From: Lineus longissimus
Taxonomy: Eukaryota; Nemertea; Pilidiophora; Heteronemertea; Lineidae
Direction: 5' to 3'
DNA length: 64,000 nucleotides
Assembly (NCBI RefSeq): GCF_910592395.1
Contig: NC_088313.1
Coordinates: 7,442,501 to 7,506,500 of the forward strand
The position numbers were made by a program, and so were the translations under genes. This document shows, in pieces, positions 59,863-64,000 of this stretch. A model generated the notes under the pieces. It saw only the letters and a program-made list of their open reading frames with translations, made no database searches and was not told the DNA's origin. How positions within the stretch are numbered: the first letter of the stretch is position 1; each line of letters begins with the position of its first letter.

Positions 59863-60047
59863 CTTGTCACTTTTTATAGCAGACGCTTAATCTAGCCCTA
59901 CTCACAAGCGCACAAAAGTGGTTCTAAAATCAACAAACGGCCAGGAAAATGCAAATAAATTTCGAAAATGATTTATTTAGACATACATCATCAAAATAAT
60001 GTAACTTGAACAGGTTTGAATAGCGTTGGGCCCTCCCTTTAACTTAC

Positions 60048-60304
60048 TGGTGAAATGTCCATAGAATCTCTTACTGTACTGTTGAGAGAAGGAGGCGGCT
60101 TACGGTTGCTGGATGAAGGTGCCTTAGGTGGTGGTGACAGGGCTGAAGTGAATCGTTGTGGTGTCCTGGGTGAAGGTGCCTTTGGTGGTGGTGACAGGGC
60201 TGAAGTGAATCGTTGTGGTGGGCTGCACCGTTGCGGTGTGCTGGAATGTGATGACAAGCTTCTACCTCTCAACTCTTTCATTTCTTCAATCAGACTTGGC
60301 AAAC
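60048..60304 (-). CDS. Host-gene exon, Ser/Pro-rich, interrupted downstream by the transposon
   Basis: The minus-strand frame after the acceptor GATATAG (60305) reads LPSLIEEMKELRGRSLSSHS. It then carries two near-identical 18-residue units (TPQRFTSALSPPPKAPSP and a copy), and ends DSMDISP at the donor GTAAGTTAA. The TTAA of the donor context is the target site of the 6.1-kb element. SP and TP dipeptides suggest phosphorylation by proline-directed kinases (inference). The exon could belong to the KDZ gene or to a separate gene; the phase to the next candidate exon (53655) is not settled. Confidence 0.5.
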
Positions 60305-61317
60305 CTATATCACAAACATACTGATTTATGTATTTTATGTTGATGTAATTACCTAGGCCATATCAATTTTCTTTCAGCCGCATTTCACTGCCAGTTTTGT
60401 TGTGGGGCATACAAGGGCATTGTGTGAGGTGAAATGACTGGATTTTATGGGTTGCAAACAAACTTCTCAGGAAAGTTAAAAACCAGTATTTGACATTACA
60501 TTCTTTTTTTAGCTCAAAGGTAAACCAGTTTAAGAGTGGAAGTATGAGTCCAAGATAAAACATGGGAAGTAAATACCGAAGATTCGTGTTTCTTAACACC
60601 AGTTCACAATATTCAAGCTGACTGCCCATGCATTCTCTGCTCTTGTTTCATGCGTCCAGTTCAAGCCAATGAATAGAACTTGCTGCTTTAAAAATTGATA
60701 TAATTTTCCATAGCATTCCCAGGGCCAGTAGATCAATGAAGAGCTAACAATCAGTGTTCAAAAGGTCCATTTATAGGATGTCTGTTATAACAAGGCAAAA
60801 GTTGAAAAACATTTTATGAGCAGATTTTGAGTAACATGGATTTTAAAAAGGCATGGTTTTACCAGTTTATAGTGGAATTTCTGATGGTGGTGGCATTACT
60901 TTTGCACAGTACTGTAGCAGTTCCTCTTCCTGGTGCCCATGGAAAGTGGATACCCTGTGGCTCCAGGCCAAATGTGCTAGGGATCTCGGAGGAGTTTGGG
61001 TTCGCATAGGTGCAGTGCAGGCCCACTGGTATAGTGGACATGCTATGGCTCTCGCCAACCCAATCCCCAGCTATGGGTCAAATAGCAGGCTGAAGACAGA
61101 ACCATCCTGGTGCCCGACCTTGGTGGTACACAAAAAAAAGCAATTAAAAAAATGACGACAGTTCTTAAACTTTCAATTAGCACCATTCTACGATATCCAC
61201 ATAAGTTTGATATGAATATTGTTTCCCGTGTGGACTAATTCATAACACATGCCCATTTGCTTTGATTTGACCTCACCCTCTCTTGGGACTGATCAGTGCT
61301 GGGAGCCTTAGTGTTCA
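60305..61317. other. No gene recognised
   Basis: Sequence between the Ser/Pro-rich exon and the kinase exon. It probably contains intron or untranslated sequence. No exon with good splice sites stands out. Confidence 0.4.
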
Positions 61318-61319
61318 TC

Positions 61320-62392
61320 TTACAACAATTGCTGTATTTGATTCGCCACAAATTGTGCACTTGGTCTTCTCCCTGCATTGTGATCCCTGCAAGCTTTAGA
61401 GATAGCTACAAGTTTCCTCACACCACACTGGACAACAGCCTTTAAAAGGCGACCAAGAGAATACACATCACTGACTTCACTCTGAGTTTGCCCATTCAAT
61501 TCTCGTAATTCCCAAGGTATATGATGATGGTACTCTCGGTAGACTTTCTTCTGAGAAGGAGGCAGTTCTGGGGGCGATTTTAGTGTTGCATTCCTGAAGT
61601 CGATGATCTTTGGTACAAGGTTTTCTTTGGAAAACAGGACATTGTTTCCATGGAGATCATTATGAAGAATGCCTCGGCTGTGGATAAAAGCCAGTCCATC
61701 TGCTACTCCCCTACACAGTGACATCCACTGCATTTCACTGAATGACGAATTCTTCATATGGTGGGCTAAGCTGCAGTTTTGTGTAGACACAAGTTCTAAC
61801 ACTACCGCTTTTTTTGTGCTCATAATTCCATGAAGGAAAGGGATGGCACTGTGTCCTCCCTGGAGATGTTGAAGAACCTTTGCCTCCCGTAACAAATTAC
61901 CAGTAACACTGGTACCATTAGCTATGAAGGATGCTTGTTGTATTGAAACCTTTCCATAAGCCCCAGACCACTTAGGTTCTTCATCATCACCGGTAGGTTT
62001 AACCAATGTTGCACTGATTGACACCGGCATACACTTCAAATTACAGTCAACTGCCTTAAGAGCAGATTTTCTGCTGAACTCATGGTCATTCACAGGATTA
62101 TTGCAAACATACGAGCGGACACTAATCAACCTCTGACCTTTGAAACTGGAGGAAATTTCTACTGAATCTTTATGTGTGGAGTATTTTGTCAGTTTGCTTT
62201 CAAAAGACTGCAACTGTAAGTCCTTGGTAGACACTAATTCTTTTAACATCTTGTTTTCTTCTTCTACCACATTCAATTACCTCTCTTTTCGTATATTTGG
62301 ATTTTTCCTGTAACGTTTGTTTGCAGCTTGTTTTTTTTACCGCTAGATTCCTTCTGCTCTGACCTTATTGATATCTCCAATACCTGATCCAT
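61320..62392 (-). pseudogene. Degenerate protein kinase with N-terminal coiled coil
   Basis: On the minus strand ATG at 62390-62392 begins MDQVLEISIRSEQKESS. The coiled-coil reading then has to change frame twice (near the A-run at about 62330 and near 62270) before the long open part, 62276-61320. That part contains a glycine loop (SGAYGKVSI), an alpha-C glutamate (REAKVLQHL), GGHSAIPFLHGIM, the catalytic loop ILHNDLHGNNVLF, and SDVYSLGRLLK. Two key features are missing. No lysine occurs where the beta-3 V-A-x-K motif should be, and the DFG motif reads DFR. It is therefore likely inactive. The stop at 61320 overlaps a GTAAGA donor, so the frame could continue by splicing. The kinase subfamily is not identified. 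Confidence 0.6.
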
Positions 62393-64000
62393 CTACCAAA
62401 AAGTTTGGAAATATGGGGATGGGGTATACTCATCCTCTTTTGTTATTACAATGACACTCATTGTACGATTTGAAAACCAACGGCTCTTTTAACCACTTAA
62501 CTGTGGAATTTTTTTCCGTTAGCCCACCCCCAGTGGGGGATTAATTATGCGAAAAATACCATTTTTTTCAGTAAGTATGTTTCATTCACCTTGTAACACA
62601 ATGCCTTGTAATTTCTTGCCATTTCTTTGCTAGATTTACTACAGAAACATGTAAATAGTATGTCTACTTGTGTTTTAGGCAATAAAGTCTCTTTTTTTAC
62701 CATTTTGGGTGTTTTACATTAACTGCTAAAAATGTCATCATAGTAGGGGAGCCAAGGGCCCCAACTTCTGATGGAGGTGGTCATGCATGATATACTTTTG
62801 TTTGATGTATTTTTGGGTAGGTATAATGATTCCTCACAGGAAAAAAAATGTTAGCTCTTCCGATCTTCTTGCGAATTGATGCTATGGCCATATGTTTGAC
62901 ATTTCACCTTCGGGAAAAAGTGAGCAAAATAGAGGGGTAGTGGAAATGAAAATGCATCTAATAGATACTTGCATTACATATAACCACTAGTATTAGGTAT
63001 CATTGGAAAGGTCTTGGGTTTTGCTAATTATTCATATCATGCAAATTTTCATGACGTCATCAATGACGTCACTAGAGGTCAAAAGGTCACCGATTTTGAG
63101 GGCAGGTGAAAATCAGGGGTACCAGCATATACATTATTTTTTTGTGGCAATATGCAAGGAGTTAATAGTAAATAAAATGGTTTAAAATGTTCAGAAAATG
63201 AAATAAGGCAAAATGTTCAGGAGATATAGATCAAGGAAGTTTTTAATACCAATAATGTTCATATTTATCTTGTAGATTTTATGTTAACCCCTTGTGTTTA
63301 GAATGCGAATTTCACGAAATCGGCCAAAAAAGGCATATTTCTAATTTTCGAGGTATCACTGTATTAACAGCTTGAATAAATATTTTAACTTGAATAACCT
63401 CCTGAAACCATTGCTAGGATAACAAATAAATCCCCTAGATTAATTTGCCACGCACTTTAACCCTTTTCTTCCCAATTTGTCGATCGAATCTAGGGCTGCA
63501 CCATCATTTGGAGAATTCTTTTTATAATATGCGAAAAAAGCTATCGAGAAAAAATGACATCAACATAATTTGTTTATTGTAACAACAATCACTCAATCAA
63601 ATGATATTATTGTAGCAAAGTCAATAACAAACTATTCTTGTGGCTGTAGATCACATAGCCTCGGCTGCCCACGACAGGCACAAGCAATTGTGCACTTCTT
63701 CACCCCTGCTGCTTTACGAGACAAGACCACTAATGAATATTCATAGGTTGGAGGGTCCAGGCCTATCTATTAGACGAGTGCATGTTTTTTACTCTCAAGT
63801 ACATATTTGGAGAGGTATTGAAAAAATATTTGTTGTGGCAAGTCTACAGATATAAAGAAATTATTTGATGAAAAAATTAATTTCGAATTTTGCTAATTGG
63901 GTAATAGGGGGCGTGTTTTGAGTTTTTTCTGCCAGTTGGCTGAAAAGAGTGGAAATATCAAAGTCTGTCTAATTTGTCGATTAAAAAAAAATTTCCGTGG
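62393..64000. other. No gene recognised
   Basis: AT-rich sequence. Several TTAACC(A/C)CTT- or TTAACCCCTT-like stretches (about 62489, 63285 and 63460) resemble piggyBac-type ends, but none pairs with an inverted partner inside the window. Confidence 0.5.

Larger units (their letters stand above)
53926..60038. mobile_element. 6.1-kb Kolobok-like transposon carrying a THAP/DDE transposase and a P2X7-C-type gene
   Basis: TTAA at 53922-53925 and 60039-60042 flanks perfect 13-bp inverted repeats, AGGGAGGGCCCAA (53926-53938 and 60026-60038). Two genes converge inside: a P2X7-C-type gene on plus (54158-55301) and a transposase on minus (59702-55328). Their stop codons are 26 bp apart. TTAA duplications and a THAP domain are hallmarks of the Kolobok superfamily. 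Near each start codon a subterminal block of the form GCGCCACC..TGACGTCAT occurs in inverted orientation. The element sits in an intron, five bases after a splice donor of a minus-strand host exon (60304-60048). Confidence 0.9.

Noticed and set aside
62489-63480. Possible piggyBac MITE bounded by TTAACC-type ends
   Set aside because: All TTAACC(A/C)C-like ends point the same way or lack an inverted partner, so no element can be delimited.

Overview
The window is eukaryotic and almost certainly from a marine invertebrate. Coding sequence lies in short exons with GT..AG borders, introns and intergenic DNA are AT-rich, and there are no bacterial-style gene blocks. The recognisable families (P2X7 C-terminal-type domain proteins, THAP transposases, KDZ transposase with a CxC zinc module, piggyBac, Crypton-like tyrosine recombinase) are typical of lophotrochozoans, cnidarians and early-branching deuterostomes. 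I cannot name the species. There is one assembly gap (39550-39649).

Layout. 1-1310: decayed tyrosine-recombinase (Crypton-like) gene, minus strand. 2-5 kb: duplicated fragments and an unidentified exon. 4.4-7.4 kb: exons of an unidentified minus-strand gene. 8.5 kb: orphan P2X7-C-type exon. 8.9-15.6 kb: CpG-rich promoter and a six-exon plus-strand gene (zinc ribbon, Thr/Ala-rich linker, chromo-like C-terminus) whose introns hold three mobile elements. 15.6-25.4 kb: non-coding, with a large foldback, hairpin-ended elements and a transposon whose ends are packed with CAGTCA/CAGTG motifs. 25.7-28.6 kb: a hairpin-ended element and a two-exon zinc-finger gene. 28.8-37.1 kb: a 170-bp tandem array split by two TTAA-class transposons inserted side by side (a small THAP element and a piggyBac, the latter broken by a hairpin-ended element). 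39.2-49.1 kb: a KDZ transposase gene of about 19 exons on the minus strand. 51-52 kb: second full copy of a hairpin-ended element. 53.9-60.0 kb: a complete 6.1-kb TTAA-flanked element carrying two convergent genes. 61.3-62.4 kb: a decayed protein-kinase gene.

The most notable system is the 53926-60038 element. It has TTAA duplications, 13-bp inverted repeats, a minus-strand THAP/DDE transposase of Kolobok type, and on the opposite strand a three-exon gene for a protein with an acidic N-terminus and the cysteine-rich domain known from the P2X7 receptor tail. The small element at 29179-30568 has different inverted repeats but keeps the first exons of both genes in the same arrangement. This suggests that the P2X7-C-type gene is a regular second gene of this transposon lineage. 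A second theme is a pair of element families (A and B) that lack terminal inverted repeats and instead have a hairpin at each end; family B also carries repeated AGGTCA-CAG-AGGTCA sites.

Many coding copies contain stops, frameshifts or deletions, so much of the window is a graveyard of recently active elements. The best candidates for intact genes are the 9418-15607 gene, the KDZ gene (two reading-frame junctions unresolved) and the first two exons of the zinc-finger gene.
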